From positions 62,001-126,000 of the forward strand of contig CANNAM010000001.1 of assembly GCA_947502595.1 (NCBI GenBank): a stretch of 64,000 nt of DNA, written 5' to 3'. Within the stretch, counting starts at the first letter, position 1; each line of letters starts with the position of its first letter. This DNA comes from an uncultured Marinicella sp. (lineage in GTDB: Bacteria; Pseudomonadota; Gammaproteobacteria; Xanthomonadales; Marinicellaceae). Positions 9,469-18,710 of this stretch are shown piece by piece. The translations under genes and the position numbers were made by a program. Below the pieces are notes generated by a model. That model searched no databases, had not been told where the DNA came from, and saw only the letters and a program-made list of their open reading frames with translations.

Positions 9469-9941
9469 GAGTGGTTCCTGGACGTATAAAGTTGTGGTTT
9501 TGTTACACGATAATTTATAAATGACAAATAAAAGATAAAATACAACCAATTAATTTGACACAATCATATTAGTAAATTGTACATTAGCAGTGAAATATAT
9601 GACTTGTACAGTTATTTTTGCAATTTAAGTGAATTGTGCCGGGGTTTAATGTGACAGCTTAAGTTAAATTATGTGCCATTGTTTCATGGTTTTATAGGCT
9701 GTTACCAGGTTGTTGGTCAAGCCATAAATAATGGGCTTGTAGCGGCAAAAATTATACGCTAATATCTTAGGAGCGCACTGTGCTCTAATTGGTTCAGTTG
9801 CAATGGGTGTGCTTTCAATGAGCCAGGTTGTATTCGATGTTCAATTGGGCAAGAAAGTTGAACTCAATAGTAAAGGTGACGGGCTGCACAATTATACAGA
9901 TTGGCGGTCAAGTATATGTTTGGTTGGTGTACAATAAAGAA
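9469..9941. other. intergenic region between divergent genes
   Basis: About 470 AT-rich bases separate the divergently read secreted-protein gene and the two-receiver regulator. It must hold both promoters, but I find no pair of boxes close enough to consensus to name. A short imperfect palindrome (GAGCGCACTGTGCTC, near 9772-9786) is the only other structure seen. Confidence 0.4.
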
Positions 9942-10742
9942 ATGAGTGAATCGCAAAAAGTTTTGATAGCTGACTCTTCAAAGTTAGCCAGGACATTAAC
10001 TGAAAAATTGGTTAAAAAAATCACCCCTTATACGGATGTATTCAGTGTTGAAACGGTGGAACAAGCCTTGAACACATTGAAAAATAATCGTGTGGATTTG
10101 ATTATCTCAGCTTTGCGTTTGCCTGATGATGATGGCACTGTAATATGTCAATATGTACGCGAAAACCACCATTATTTACCGGTAATTATAGTTTCAGGTG
10201 ATGTTGACTCCAGGCTCAAAGACCGGGTGTTGAGCAGTGATGTCACTGACTACATTGATAAAGCCGCGGGTCAAAAAGGTTTGGAAATTTTTCTGCGTGG
10301 CTTGTTGCGGCCTGATGATGAAATTAACGGTAAAATTTTATACATTGAAGATTCGGCTGTGGTCGCCCATGCGACCAAAAAATTGTTGCAGAATCATAAC
10401 TTAGACATCACCCATACCATCAGTGTGACTGATGCCAAAAAAATCATTCCCGACGTTAAGTCTGCTTATGAGGGATTTGAACTGGTGCTGACTGATTACT
10501 ACTTAAAGAACAACGAAACTGCGCTTGAGATATTAGACTATGTCCGCAACGATTTGGGCTTAGATAAAATTGAGATGCCTTTTGTGATCATGACTGGTGA
10601 TGAAAACACTGAAAATCAAAAGCAAATTTTGCATTTGGGCGCCAATGATTTGATTGGTAAGCCTGTTAATCAAGAAGCTTTGGTGAAAAAAATAAAATTC
10701 CAGATAAGGTTCACTCAATTTCATCGAGAAAAAACCAAGTAG
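9942..10742 (+). CDS. two-receiver-domain response regulator without output domain
   Basis: Two CheY-like receiver domains in tandem and nothing else. Domain 1 is residues about 5-122 and domain 2 about 131-262. Domain 2 has the acidic pair (YIED) and the expected phospho-acceptor Asp in LVLTDYYL (Asp185), the Thr of IMTGD and the Lys of IGKPVN. In domain 1 the acceptor position reads LIISALRLPDDDG, with Ala57 in place of Asp, so this domain cannot be phosphorylated normally. The start at 9942 (MSESQKVLIADSS) is chosen because the receiver fold begins there; the longer upstream extension looks non-coding. The uracil-DNA glycosylase gene starts three bases after the stop. The output is unknown; it may act by protein contact. 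Confidence 0.82.
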   Translation: MSESQKVLIADSSKLARTLTEKLVKKITPYTDVFSVETVEQALNTLKNNRVDLIISALRLPDDDGTVICQYVRENHHYLPVIIVSGDVDSRLKDRVLSSDVTDYIDKAAGQKGLEIFLRGLLRPDDEINGKILYIEDSAVVAHATKKLLQNHNLDITHTISVTDAKKIIPDVKSAYEGFELVLTDYYLKNNETALEILDYVRNDLGLDKIEMPFVIMTGDENTENQKQILHLGANDLIGKPVNQEALVKKIKFQIRFTQFHREKTK

Positions 10743-10745
10743 CAG

Positions 10746-11420
10746 ATGAATTGGTTCCTTGATGACAGCTGGTTGAGCAGTTTGCGCAATGAGTTTAAAA
10801 AGCCATATATCCATGCATTGAAAAAGTTTTTACAGGCTGAGAAAGATGCGAACAAAATTATATACCCACCCAGTAAATACATCTTTAATGCATTAAATGC
10901 CACGCCACTTAATCAAGTTAAGGTGGTGATTATTGGACAGGATCCTTACCATGGAACAGGGCAGGCACATGGCTTGTCTTTTTCAGTGCCAAATGGTATC
11001 AAGCCTCCACCCTCATTGCTCAATATTTTCAAAGAAATTTACAGTGATTTAAACATCAAAAACAACCAGGGCAACTTGTTACCTTGGGCCGCACAAGGGG
11101 TGCTGTTACTGAACAGCGTTTTAACCGTTGAACAGGCTCAAGCTGGTAGTCATCAAAACCAAGGTTGGGAAACCTTCACAGACCAAATAATCGCAACAAT
11201 AAATCAGCACTGCCAGCATGTGGTGTTTATGTTGTGGGGGGCATATGCGCAGCAAAAAGGCAGACACATTAATTCCACTAAACACTTGATTCTCAAAGCG
11301 CCTCACCCATCACCGTTGTCAGCATACCGCGGATTTTTTGGTTGTCAGCACTTTTCAAAGTGCAACGCCAGTCTGGAGAAGCATGGATCACAAGCGATAA
11401 ATTGGTTTTTACCTGAATGA
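10746..11420 (+). CDS. ung: uracil-DNA glycosylase
   Basis: Family 1 uracil-DNA glycosylase, which removes uracil from DNA as the first step of base excision repair. The water-activating loop GQDPYHG is at residues 64-70 (catalytic Asp66), the uracil-binding stretch [16 protein letters not shown] follows, and the [11 protein letters not shown] loop near 187-197 supplies the conserved His. Length 224 is typical. It starts three bases after the two-receiver protein, probably in the same transcript, which is not a usual partner. Confidence 0.96.
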   Translation: MNWFLDDSWLSSLRNEFKKPYIHALKKFLQAEKDANKIIYPPSKYIFNALNATPLNQVKVVIIGQDPYHGTGQAHGLSFSVPNGIKPPPSLLNIFKEIYSDLNIKNNQGNLLPWAAQGVLLLNSVLTVEQAQAGSHQNQGWETFTDQIIATINQHCQHVVFMLWGAYAQQKGRHINSTKHLILKAPHPSPLSAYRGFFGCQHFSKCNASLEKHGSQAINWFLPE

Positions 11421-11471
11421 AATAAGCAGTTGTGATAAACTCAATACACTGCAGTTGAACAGAGTTTGGGC

Positions 11472-13253
11472 ATGAGAATATTGATATTTATCGGTTGTGT
11501 GATGTTGACGCAATTCAGTTGGGGCAATCAACAAGACCCTACCAGTGTGTTGAGTTCAGATGGTGGCCATTTAGAAATACAGACTTTTTATCCCTTGTTG
11601 GGTCAGTTCGGTATACGTGTCGAGGATGGTTTAACACACCGAGCAACAGATTGGTCGAAAAACAGCCTCCGTATGCCAGTGAAATCAACAGCAGGCTTGC
11701 AGCTCTACGCCCCCTATGGTGGTCTGAAAGCAGTCATTGGTGGACAGCTTAACCTGGCCGGTGAATTCACCTGGCATTTACCTAATGATGCAATCTTTAC
11801 TTTTAAAAACCTCGCCATAAGACCGGTTGCTCAAGCCTTGAAAGGTGATGATTTAACCGTTTTAGAACTGCTTAACCAAGATGGCCAGGTGGTGTTTTTT
11901 CTGAACAATGTGCATGCAGGGCTGAATCAAAATCAAGTGTTCTTTGAGAATATGGACCTGCGAATCAGTCCTTGGCTGGCAGCTGAGATGAAATTGCCTG
12001 ACTTAGCAAACCACATTGCGGGACAAGCACAGTTGTATTCAAACTTGGTCATCCCAGCTGATTATAAAGCCCAACAATTCCCACAAGGCAGTTGTGTTGC
12101 AGGTGATAATTGGCCGCCGTCTAACCCTGATTTAGATGTGGCACTGACTGAAATGCAGGAAGTTGAGTATTTGGGTGACTTTGATGCAAATCATGTGATT
12201 ATTACCCCTTCGGCCACTTTGCAAAATATTGGTACAGCCGATGTGGCTTGGTGGGAAAAATTCACTGGTACTTACGATCCTTATGCCAATGACCAACACC
12301 CTTATTTGATCTGGAACATGTACCGTGAAATAGATGGCAGGTTTGAGCAAATAGGTGTGTCTGGTGTGAAACATGCTTTTTTCACAGTCAATACTTCTTG
12401 CAGCTGTAATGGTGGTCACATCCTGTTCCCAAGTTGTAAAGATAAATACAGCGTTGGTAATAATAACCTATCAAATCACTTGGGGCCCAGAGAAAACATT
12501 GAGGTGTACCAAGGCTTATGGAGCAGTACGGGGTCATTTTTCGACCAAAATGGTGACGGTGTATTGGATAACACGTCATCGGCATTGGGTGAAAACAGAA
12601 TGGTGGTGGCAGAAGCTGATTTTGTAGACAGCTCGTTGCCCTATTACATTTCATCTTGGTACATCATTCGTGATGACATCAATATATTTAACAGCATGGG
12701 CTATAAGCAGTATGCAATCACCCCATACAACAGTGGCTGGACATTAAATAACACAACTGCTTTTGCCAATGGTCCTGCCAGTGACCAATATGTTGCGCCT
12801 GACAGTTTTGATTTATCAGCAGGCATGGCCTCGCAGCGTATATTGCGAGCCGGAGAAGGTCACCTGACTGTGGCGGTTAAAGTGCTTGATTTGGGTGGTG
12901 GGCTGTACCGGTATAATTACATGGTAGAAAACCATGATTATGACCCACAAGTACAAAGCATAACAGTGCCACTGGTCGACCTGGCAAGCATGACTGATTG
13001 GGTGTTTGTAGATGTTGATAAAGAGACCAGCAATGATTGGGTCGTTTCCCGCAGCAATGACAAACTAAAGTTACATGCGCCAGTGGGTAACGCCATAGAC
13101 TGGGGGCTTTTATACAGTTTTTCATTCACTAGCAACTCACCACCACAAGCCGGCGTGGTTAATCTAACCGGTTTGGAAAATGGTGGTAATTTATTCAATG
13201 CTTCGGTCATTACGCCGTTCTACAGTGATTTGATTTTTGCCAACGGCTTCTAA
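11472..13253 (+). CDS. secreted protein of unknown function with GF-type C-terminal tail
   Basis: I do not recognise the family. A signal peptide starts at the ATG at 11472 (MRILIFIGCVMLTQFSWG, then NQQD). The mature protein, about 575 residues, has a DUF-like N-terminal half and a segment with three close cysteines (NTSCSCNGGH...PSCKDKY). It also contains an Asp/Asn-rich stretch (FFDQNGDGVLDN) that could bind calcium. The last residues, YSDLIFANGF, match the tail shared with six other secreted proteins in the window, but without the final Glu. A TTG two codons earlier (11466) is a possible but less likely start. It follows ung after about 50 bases. Confidence 0.72.
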   Translation: MRILIFIGCVMLTQFSWGNQQDPTSVLSSDGGHLEIQTFYPLLGQFGIRVEDGLTHRATDWSKNSLRMPVKSTAGLQLYAPYGGLKAVIGGQLNLAGEFTWHLPNDAIFTFKNLAIRPVAQALKGDDLTVLELLNQDGQVVFFLNNVHAGLNQNQVFFENMDLRISPWLAAEMKLPDLANHIAGQAQLYSNLVIPADYKAQQFPQGSCVAGDNWPPSNPDLDVALTEMQEVEYLGDFDANHVIITPSATLQNIGTADVAWWEKFTGTYDPYANDQHPYLIWNMYREIDGRFEQIGVSGVKHAFFTVNTSCSCNGGHILFPSCKDKYSVGNNNLSNHLGPRENIEVYQGLWSSTGSFFDQNGDGVLDNTSSALGENRMVVAEADFVDSSLPYYISSWYIIRDDINIFNSMGYKQYAITPYNSGWTLNNTTAFANGPASDQYVAPDSFDLSAGMASQRILRAGEGHLTVAVKVLDLGGGLYRYNYMVENHDYDPQVQSITVPLVDLASMTDWVFVDVDKETSNDWVVSRSNDKLKLHAPVGNAIDWGLLYSFSFTSNSPPQAGVVNLTGLENGGNLFNASVITPFYSDLIFANGF

Positions 13254-13290
13254 ATTCTGAACTAAGTCTGAATGTAGGGTTAATTAGTTT

Positions 13291-13320
13291 TAGGCATGAA
13301 ACGCATATATCTGGTAGAAT
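13291..13320 (+). promoter_or_regulatory. candidate sigma-70 promoter of infA
   Basis: A TAGGCA box (13291-13296) and a TAGAAT box (13315-13320) are separated by 18 bases, about 40 bases before the infA start. Four of six and five of six positions match the consensus. No transcript data support it. Confidence 0.5.
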
Positions 13321-13359
13321 ACGCGTTTTTTAAGACTTAGGAATTTATTTAGGAAATTT

Positions 13360-13578
13360 ATGGCGAAAGAAGACGTAATTGAATTGGAAGGTAAAGTAAT
13401 CGATACCTTGCCCAATACCATGTTCAGAGTTGAGTTAGAGAACGGTCACATCGTAACCGCTCATATCTCAGGTCGCATGCGCAAACACTACATCAGAATT
13501 TTGACTGGTGACACTGTCACAGTTGAACTCACTCCTTACGATTTAAGTAAAGGCCGAATCACATTCCGCAGTAAATAA
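13360..13578 (+). CDS. infA: translation initiation factor IF-1
   Basis: The 72-residue OB-fold protein binds the ribosomal A site during initiation. The sequence begins [13 protein letters not shown] and ends KGRITFRSK, which is near the family consensus along its whole length. An AGGAAA Shine-Dalgarno lies just upstream of the ATG. It is convergent with clpA, an arrangement conserved in many gammaproteobacteria. Confidence 0.98.
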   Translation: MAKEDVIELEGKVIDTLPNTMFRVELENGHIVTAHISGRMRKHYIRILTGDTVTVELTPYDLSKGRITFRSK

Positions 13579-13590
13579 ATCTCTGAAACA

Positions 13591-13604
13591 GCTGAGTTCT
13601 CAGC
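13591..13604. terminator. weak hairpin between convergent infA and clpA
   Basis: GCTGA and TCAGC flank a four-base loop just past infA and seven bases before the clpA stop. There is no run of T on either side, so it is only a weak candidate for a shared terminator. Confidence 0.25.
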
Positions 13605-13610
13605 ATTAAA

Positions 13611-15896
13611 TCAATGAGCGGTTGGACTTTCTTCAGCCGCAGACAACAGCAAAGTGCTTGGAATGATTTCAAAGTTCAAGGCATCGTTGATGGCATTGAT
13701 TTTAACCAGACCACCGTTCTTTAACTTGCCAAACAAGATTTCATCAACCAATGGTTTTTTGATGTATTGGTCGATGGCTCTTTGCATCGGTCGGGCACCC
13801 ATTTCTGGGTTGTAGCCTTTTTCAACCAGCCACAGGCGAGCACTTTGGGTGACGCTGAAGGTGATGCCTGGTTCAGTCAATTGTTGTTCCAGCTCAATGA
13901 TGATCTTATCAACAATCTTTTCGATGTGACCTTTGTCTAAGGCTTTGAATGGTACGATGGCATCTAAACGGTTGCGGAATTCTGGGGTGAAATGACGGTT
14001 AAGTTCGATCATTGCGTCAGAACTGCGGTCTTGTTCAGTGAAGCCGAAACTGTTTTGTCCAAAAGTGCTGGCACCGGCATTGGTGGTCATTACCACCAGT
14101 ACATTTCTGAAGTCAGTTTCCCGACCATTGGAGTCGGTTAATTTACCGTTGTCCATAACTTGCAAGAGGATGTTCAGCACATCTGGATGGGCTTTTTCAA
14201 TTTCATCTAGCAACACAATACAATGTGGTGTTTGGTGCACCTTATCGGTTAATAAGCCACCTTGGTCATGGCCTACATAGCCTGGCGGTGCGCCAATCAT
14301 TTTGGCTACTGTATGGGGTTCCATGTATTCAGACATATCGAATCGAATCAGCTTCAAACCCAAGTGATGTGACAGTTGTTTGACCACTTCTGTCTTACCT
14401 ACACCCGTGGGCCCAGCAAAAATCAAGTTGGCCACCGTGCGGTTGTCACGATTCAAGCCAGCTCGGGCCATTTTTATGGCCGTTGCCAGAATTTCAATCG
14501 CTTCATCTTGGCCAAAAATAACATGTTGTAAGTTGCGCTCAATGGACTGTAGTTTTTGTCCATCTTCTTGATTTAAATCATCAACAGGTATTTTTGCAAT
14601 CGATGCAACCACCCGCTTGATGTCACTGGCTGTAATGGTTTGTTCTTCTAAACCCTTAATTTTTTGCCATGCGCCAGCCTCATCAACTGCATCGATGGCT
14701 TTATCAGGTAAGAATTTATCACTGATGTGCTTGGCCGATAGCTTAACCGCAGCTTGGATGGCAGATGCCTCATATTCAACGCCATGGAACGATTCAAAAT
14801 AAGGCTGCAAGCCCAGGATGATTTCGATCGCTTCATCTTGTGTGGGTTCGGTGACAGTCACTTTTTGGAAGCGACGAGATAAGGCGCGATCTCGATCAAA
14901 TACCGTACGCACTTCATCTTGGGTGGTTGCGCCAATACAACGCAAGGTACCCTTGCTCAGTGCTGGTTTCAGTAGATTGGATGCGTCCAGTGAGCCGCCT
15001 GAAACGGCACCGGCACCAATAATGGTATGAATTTCATCAATAAATAAAATCGCATGGTCAATCTCTTGAATGTATTTAATCACCGCCTTTAAGCGTTTTT
15101 CAAAATCACCACGGTATTTGGTGCCAGCCAATAAACCACCCAGGTCCAATGCAAATACCTGTGCATCTTGCATCACTTCAGGGACTTGTTTATTGACGAT
15201 GTGTAAGGCCAAGCCTTCAGCAATTGCCGTTTTACCGACCCCAGGCTCGCCCACCAATAATGGATTATTTTTCGAACGACGCATTAAAATCTGTATCATG
15301 CGTTCCAGTTCTGCTGACCTGCCGATTAAGGGGTCAATGTCGCCGGCAGCGGCCTTGCTGTTTAAATCCACCAAAAATTCTTTTCCAGCATCTTGCTGTG
15401 TGGCTTCCTCTGCGCCCACTTCGCTTTGGTCTATGAGGTCACCTGGTTTCAGCGGTTCTTCACTGCTGCCAGGGTCGCCGTGGGCAATGCTGCGCACCAC
15501 ATCGAAACGGGTGATGCCTTGTTTGTTCAGCAAGTACACCACATGAGAGTCCATTTCATCGAACATGGCAACCAATACACGGTCACCTGTGACATTTTTT
15601 AATTCAGCTGACTGAGCAGAGTAAATGGCACGTTGAATGACTCGACGAAAAGCCAATGTGGGTTGGGTTTCAAGCTCAGAATCAGCAGGCAAAATATTCA
15701 CATGCTGACCGATCAATACTTCCAGCTCTTGTTGTAACAGCTGTTTGTCAGCGCCAACACTACTGAGTATTTGACTGGCGTGTTTATTGTTGATTAAAGC
15801 CAGCATCAGGTGTTCCATGGTCAACAATTCATGCCGACGTTGGCGAGCCAGTTTGTAAATTTTGTTGATGCTTTGGTCTAAATGAATGTCTAACAT
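13611..15896 (-). CDS. clpA: ATP-dependent Clp protease ATP-binding subunit ClpA
   Basis: AAA+ unfoldase that feeds substrates to ClpP. The order is an N-terminal Clp_N domain (start [18 protein letters not shown], aligned with other ClpA starts), first AAA module with GEPGVGKTA and ILFIDEIHT, second AAA module with GPTGVGKTE and IVLLDEIEKAHPD, and a C-terminal D2-small domain. The ClpP-docking loop position reads FGF rather than the usual IGL, a conservative variant. The start at 15896 is chosen because its ATG overlaps the clpS stop by one base (TGATG); an upstream in-frame start inside clpS is unlikely. Length 761 is normal. Confidence 0.96.
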   Translation of the reverse strand: MLDIHLDQSINKIYKLARQRRHELLTMEHLMLALINNKHASQILSSVGADKQLLQQELEVLIGQHVNILPADSELETQPTLAFRRVIQRAIYSAQSAELKNVTGDRVLVAMFDEMDSHVVYLLNKQGITRFDVVRSIAHGDPGSSEEPLKPGDLIDQSEVGAEEATQQDAGKEFLVDLNSKAAAGDIDPLIGRSAELERMIQILMRRSKNNPLLVGEPGVGKTAIAEGLALHIVNKQVPEVMQDAQVFALDLGGLLAGTKYRGDFEKRLKAVIKYIQEIDHAILFIDEIHTIIGAGAVSGGSLDASNLLKPALSKGTLRCIGATTQDEVRTVFDRDRALSRRFQKVTVTEPTQDEAIEIILGLQPYFESFHGVEYEASAIQAAVKLSAKHISDKFLPDKAIDAVDEAGAWQKIKGLEEQTITASDIKRVVASIAKIPVDDLNQEDGQKLQSIERNLQHVIFGQDEAIEILATAIKMARAGLNRDNRTVANLIFAGPTGVGKTEVVKQLSHHLGLKLIRFDMSEYMEPHTVAKMIGAPPGYVGHDQGGLLTDKVHQTPHCIVLLDEIEKAHPDVLNILLQVMDNGKLTDSNGRETDFRNVLVVMTTNAGASTFGQNSFGFTEQDRSSDAMIELNRHFTPEFRNRLDAIVPFKALDKGHIEKIVDKIIIELEQQLTEPGITFSVTQSARLWLVEKGYNPEMGARPMQRAIDQYIKKPLVDEILFGKLKNGGLVKINAINDALNFEIIPSTLLLSAAEESPTAH

Positions 15897-16216
15897 CACA
15901 CCACCTCCGCTACGCACAACAATGGATGCTCATGCTCTCGGGCATATTCATTGACCAGTGCAGTTTTCGTTTCAGCCACCTCATGGGTATAAATACCGCA
16001 TAAACCCTGTCCGCGGGTATGGACATGCAACATAATTTGCGTGGCTTTTTGTTCGTCCATGGCAAAGAATTTTTGCAACACTTCGATCACAAAATCCATG
16101 GGCGTGTAGTCATCGTTCAAAAGCATGACTTTATACATTTTGGGTTCTTTGAATTCAGTTTCGGTTTGCTCTAACAGCTCCGCGCCTAATTCATGTTTGT
16201 TTTGTTTTTCTGACAT
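15896..16216 (-). CDS. clpS: ClpA adaptor protein ClpS
   Basis: Adaptor that binds N-end-rule substrates and delivers them to ClpA. The core [20 protein letters not shown] and the segment [19 protein letters not shown] are diagnostic; the Asn-Asp-Asp pocket that recognises N-terminal residues is intact. Length 106 is typical, with an acidic flexible N-terminal arm. It precedes clpA with a one-base overlap, so the two are translated together. Confidence 0.97.
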   Translation of the reverse strand: MSEKQNKHELGAELLEQTETEFKEPKMYKVMLLNDDYTPMDFVIEVLQKFFAMDEQKATQIMLHVHTRGQGLCGIYTHEVAETKTALVNEYAREHEHPLLCVAEVV

Positions 16217-16242
16217 TGTTTTTTTTGTGTTTATCTCATCAA

Positions 16243-16272
16243 GCTATATTTGAGTTAAATTTGATAATTCAA
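16243..16272 (-). promoter_or_regulatory. candidate promoter of clpS-clpA
   Basis: On the minus strand a TTGAAT box (16272-16267) and a TATAGC box (16248-16243) are spaced by 18 bases, about 27 bases before the clpS start. The match is moderate and untested. Confidence 0.42.
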
Positions 16273-16742
16273 GTCATATGCAGCTGTGGTTATTATCTTA
16301 GCGCATAAGTTATCAACATAACCAGTGTTGCGTTGAGTCTGTAAGAGTTATTTAAGTGGATATTATCGGTTAAAATCTACAAATTTCCATGCAATTTATC
16401 GATCTATTTTTATTTTCAAAGCTGTCGATGTTGTGCCAATGCAAGATAAAACCACTGACTCGAGAAGGCTGCAAGCACCCAATGTGTGGTGCTGGTTTAA
16501 AAGTTGGACCAATATTTTTTATCAGGTTTGGTTGCCAAGCCATGATTTAAACGCCTACAAGTCACTGTTTGCATGTTTTGCAGGGTATTAAGGCCGTTTT
16601 GTGTCTGACATGAGTCAATCACCTAAAAGCCGTTTGAACTGGTATGTTGCTTAAGTATATATTTAACCTAACTGGCCTGATGTATTTTTGCTAAGAGTCA
16701 ATAATAACGCAGCTTTGCGGTGCTATTTAAGGTGGTTTGCTT
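16273..16742. other. long intergenic region between clpS and the helicase gene
   Basis: About 570 bases lie between the divergent clpS and DEAD-box genes (16217-16787). Apart from the two candidate promoters at the ends I see no open frame with coding character, no hairpin with a T run and no repeat. Cold-shock helicase genes often have long regulated leaders. Here the -10-like box lies close to the start codon, so a long leader is not evident. Confidence 0.35.
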
Positions 16743-16748
16743 TATAAT
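16743..16748 (+). promoter_or_regulatory. candidate -10 box of the DEAD-box helicase gene
   Basis: A perfect TATAAT lies 40 bases before the ATG at 16788. No good -35 box is visible at 16-18 bases upstream (TGCTAT at 16 bases is the nearest). Confidence 0.4.
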
Positions 16749-16787
16749 CCCCACACTTTTTTTTAATGCACTCCATTCAGTCAATTT

Positions 16788-18632
16788 ATGTCCCAATCTA
16801 ATATGTCACAATCTAACACCCCTCAAAGTTTTGATGATCTTGGTTTATCATCAGATGTTCTTCAGTCAGTTAAAGAGAACGGGTACGAACAACCATCGCC
16901 AATTCAGGCTGCCAGTATCCCACCCATACTGGCTGGTAAAGATGTATTGGGTCAAGCGCAAACAGGTACCGGTAAGACGGCGGCATTTGCTTTACCAATT
17001 TTGTCTAACTTAGACATGTCAGTTAATCATGTACAGGTTTTGGTGTTGACACCAACCCGTGAATTGGCCATACAAGTGGCTGAAGCCTTTCAATCATATG
17101 CCAAACACATCAAGGGATTCCATGTGTTGCCAATTTATGGTGGCCAAAGTTATGACATCCAGTTAAAACAACTTAAAAGAGGCGTACAAGTGGTTGTGGG
17201 TACGCCGGGCAGGGTGATGGATCACATGCGTCGCAAAACACTGAAGCTGGATCAGTTGAGTACTTTGGTATTAGATGAAGCCGATGAAATGTTGCGCATG
17301 GGTTTTATTGATGATGTGGACTGGATACTAAGCCACACCCCTAAACAACGGCAAATTGCCTTGTTTTCGGCCACCATGCCCAAAGAAGTCAAAAAAGTAG
17401 CGGTCAATCATTTGCACAAACCAGTGGACATTAAAATTGAAACCAAAACCACCACTGCGATTAACATCAACCAGCGTTATTGGATGGTCAGCGGCTTGAA
17501 AAAGTTAGAAGCATTGACTCGGGTTCTGGAAGTTGAAGATTTTGATGGGGTGTTGATTTTTGTCAGAACCAAAATGGCCACTGAAGAGTTGGCAGAAAAA
17601 CTTCAAGCCCGTGGCTTCTCAGCCGAAGCTTTGAATGGTGACATGGTGCAAAAACAGCGTGAACGTTTGGTGGCTAAATTAAAAAATGGTTCGATAGATG
17701 TGTTGATTGGCACCGATGTTGTGGCCCGTGGTTTGGATGTGGAAAGAATCAGCCATGTGATTAACTATGACATTCCTTATGACACAGAGTCGTATGTACA
17801 TAGAATTGGTAGAACCGGTCGAGCAGGCCGCTCAGGTGAAGCCATTTTATTTATTTCAAGACGTGAACAACGCATGCTGCGAATGATTGAAAAAGCCACC
17901 AATCAGCCGATCCAGCCGATGAATATACCCACAGTTGCTGACATCAATGACAATCGCATGCAACGCTTTAAAAATCAAATCAATGAAACCTTGGCAGGTA
18001 AAGACTTATCTATTTACCAACAGTTGGTGGATGAATTTGAAGCAGAAACAGATTTTGATCCTAAACTCATTGCAGCGGCATTGGCTTACATGATTCATGG
18101 TGATAAAGGCATGTTGTTGACTGAAAGCAAAGGAGAGGTGCATGAGCGCAACAAAGGCGTTAAAACCAGTGGTTTTGACGATGACTCAGGCAAGCCCTCC
18201 AATCGTCAAAGAAGCCAAGCCAGTAATGAGTTCATTGATCCTACGCCGGTGCCCTTGCTAGAACACCCTGAAATAGAAATGGAGCGATTTCAATTGTCTG
18301 TGGGTCGTGAACAGGGAGTTAAGCCTAGCAATATAGTTGGAATGATTTGTAATGAAGCTGAATTGAACCGTGAATACATCGGACAAATTGATATTTATGA
18401 CCAAGTATCAACTGTTGATTTGCCGGCTGATATGCCAAAAGAAATCATGGATATATTGTGGAATGGTCGTTTGTGTGGTCGAAAAAGTGAAATCAAAAAA
18501 GTCACTGCAACATCCGCCAAGCCCAAATCTGCTGACCGAGATGGCGAGCAAAGAAAACCAGTTAAACGCAAACCACGCACCAATGGTAAACCCAAAGCCC
18601 GTAAGAAACCAGCAAGAAAACCACGAAAATAA
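16788..18632 (+). CDS. deaD: ATP-dependent RNA helicase, DEAD-box, CsdA/DeaD type
   Basis: RNA helicase for ribosome assembly and mRNA turnover, probably important in the cold. Motifs in order are the Q motif (GYEQPSPIQ), AQTGTGKT, PTRELAIQ, DEAD (VLDEADEMLRMGF), SAT, ARGLD and HRIGRTGRAGR. A C-terminal DbpA-type RNA-binding domain follows (about 495-570, FQLSVGREQGVKPSNIVGMI), then a basic Lys/Arg/Pro-rich tail. Length 614 and architecture match CsdA rather than RhlB, RhlE or SrmB. The N-terminus is a tandem repeat MSQSN-MSQSN, giving two possible ATG starts 15 bases apart. Confidence 0.93.
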   Translation: MSQSNMSQSNTPQSFDDLGLSSDVLQSVKENGYEQPSPIQAASIPPILAGKDVLGQAQTGTGKTAAFALPILSNLDMSVNHVQVLVLTPTRELAIQVAEAFQSYAKHIKGFHVLPIYGGQSYDIQLKQLKRGVQVVVGTPGRVMDHMRRKTLKLDQLSTLVLDEADEMLRMGFIDDVDWILSHTPKQRQIALFSATMPKEVKKVAVNHLHKPVDIKIETKTTTAININQRYWMVSGLKKLEALTRVLEVEDFDGVLIFVRTKMATEELAEKLQARGFSAEALNGDMVQKQRERLVAKLKNGSIDVLIGTDVVARGLDVERISHVINYDIPYDTESYVHRIGRTGRAGRSGEAILFISRREQRMLRMIEKATNQPIQPMNIPTVADINDNRMQRFKNQINETLAGKDLSIYQQLVDEFEAETDFDPKLIAAALAYMIHGDKGMLLTESKGEVHERNKGVKTSGFDDDSGKPSNRQRSQASNEFIDPTPVPLLEHPEIEMERFQLSVGREQGVKPSNIVGMICNEAELNREYIGQIDIYDQVSTVDLPADMPKEIMDILWNGRLCGRKSEIKKVTATSAKPKSADRDGEQRKPVKRKPRTNGKPKARKKPARKPRK

Positions 18633-18710
18633 AGCTTAACTCTGGTAGTGCTGCGACATGGCCTTCACATCGGTTAAAATAATATTTCAACTTTTGTAGT
18701 CAGGTGGGTA

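Noticed and set aside
9828-9941. Longer N-terminus for the two-receiver regulator
   Set aside because: The extra 38 codons do not belong to the receiver fold and the segment is promoter-like in composition.
14038-15546. Several plus-strand frames opposite clpA
   Set aside because: They are antisense shadows of the clpA codons; no start signals and no domains.
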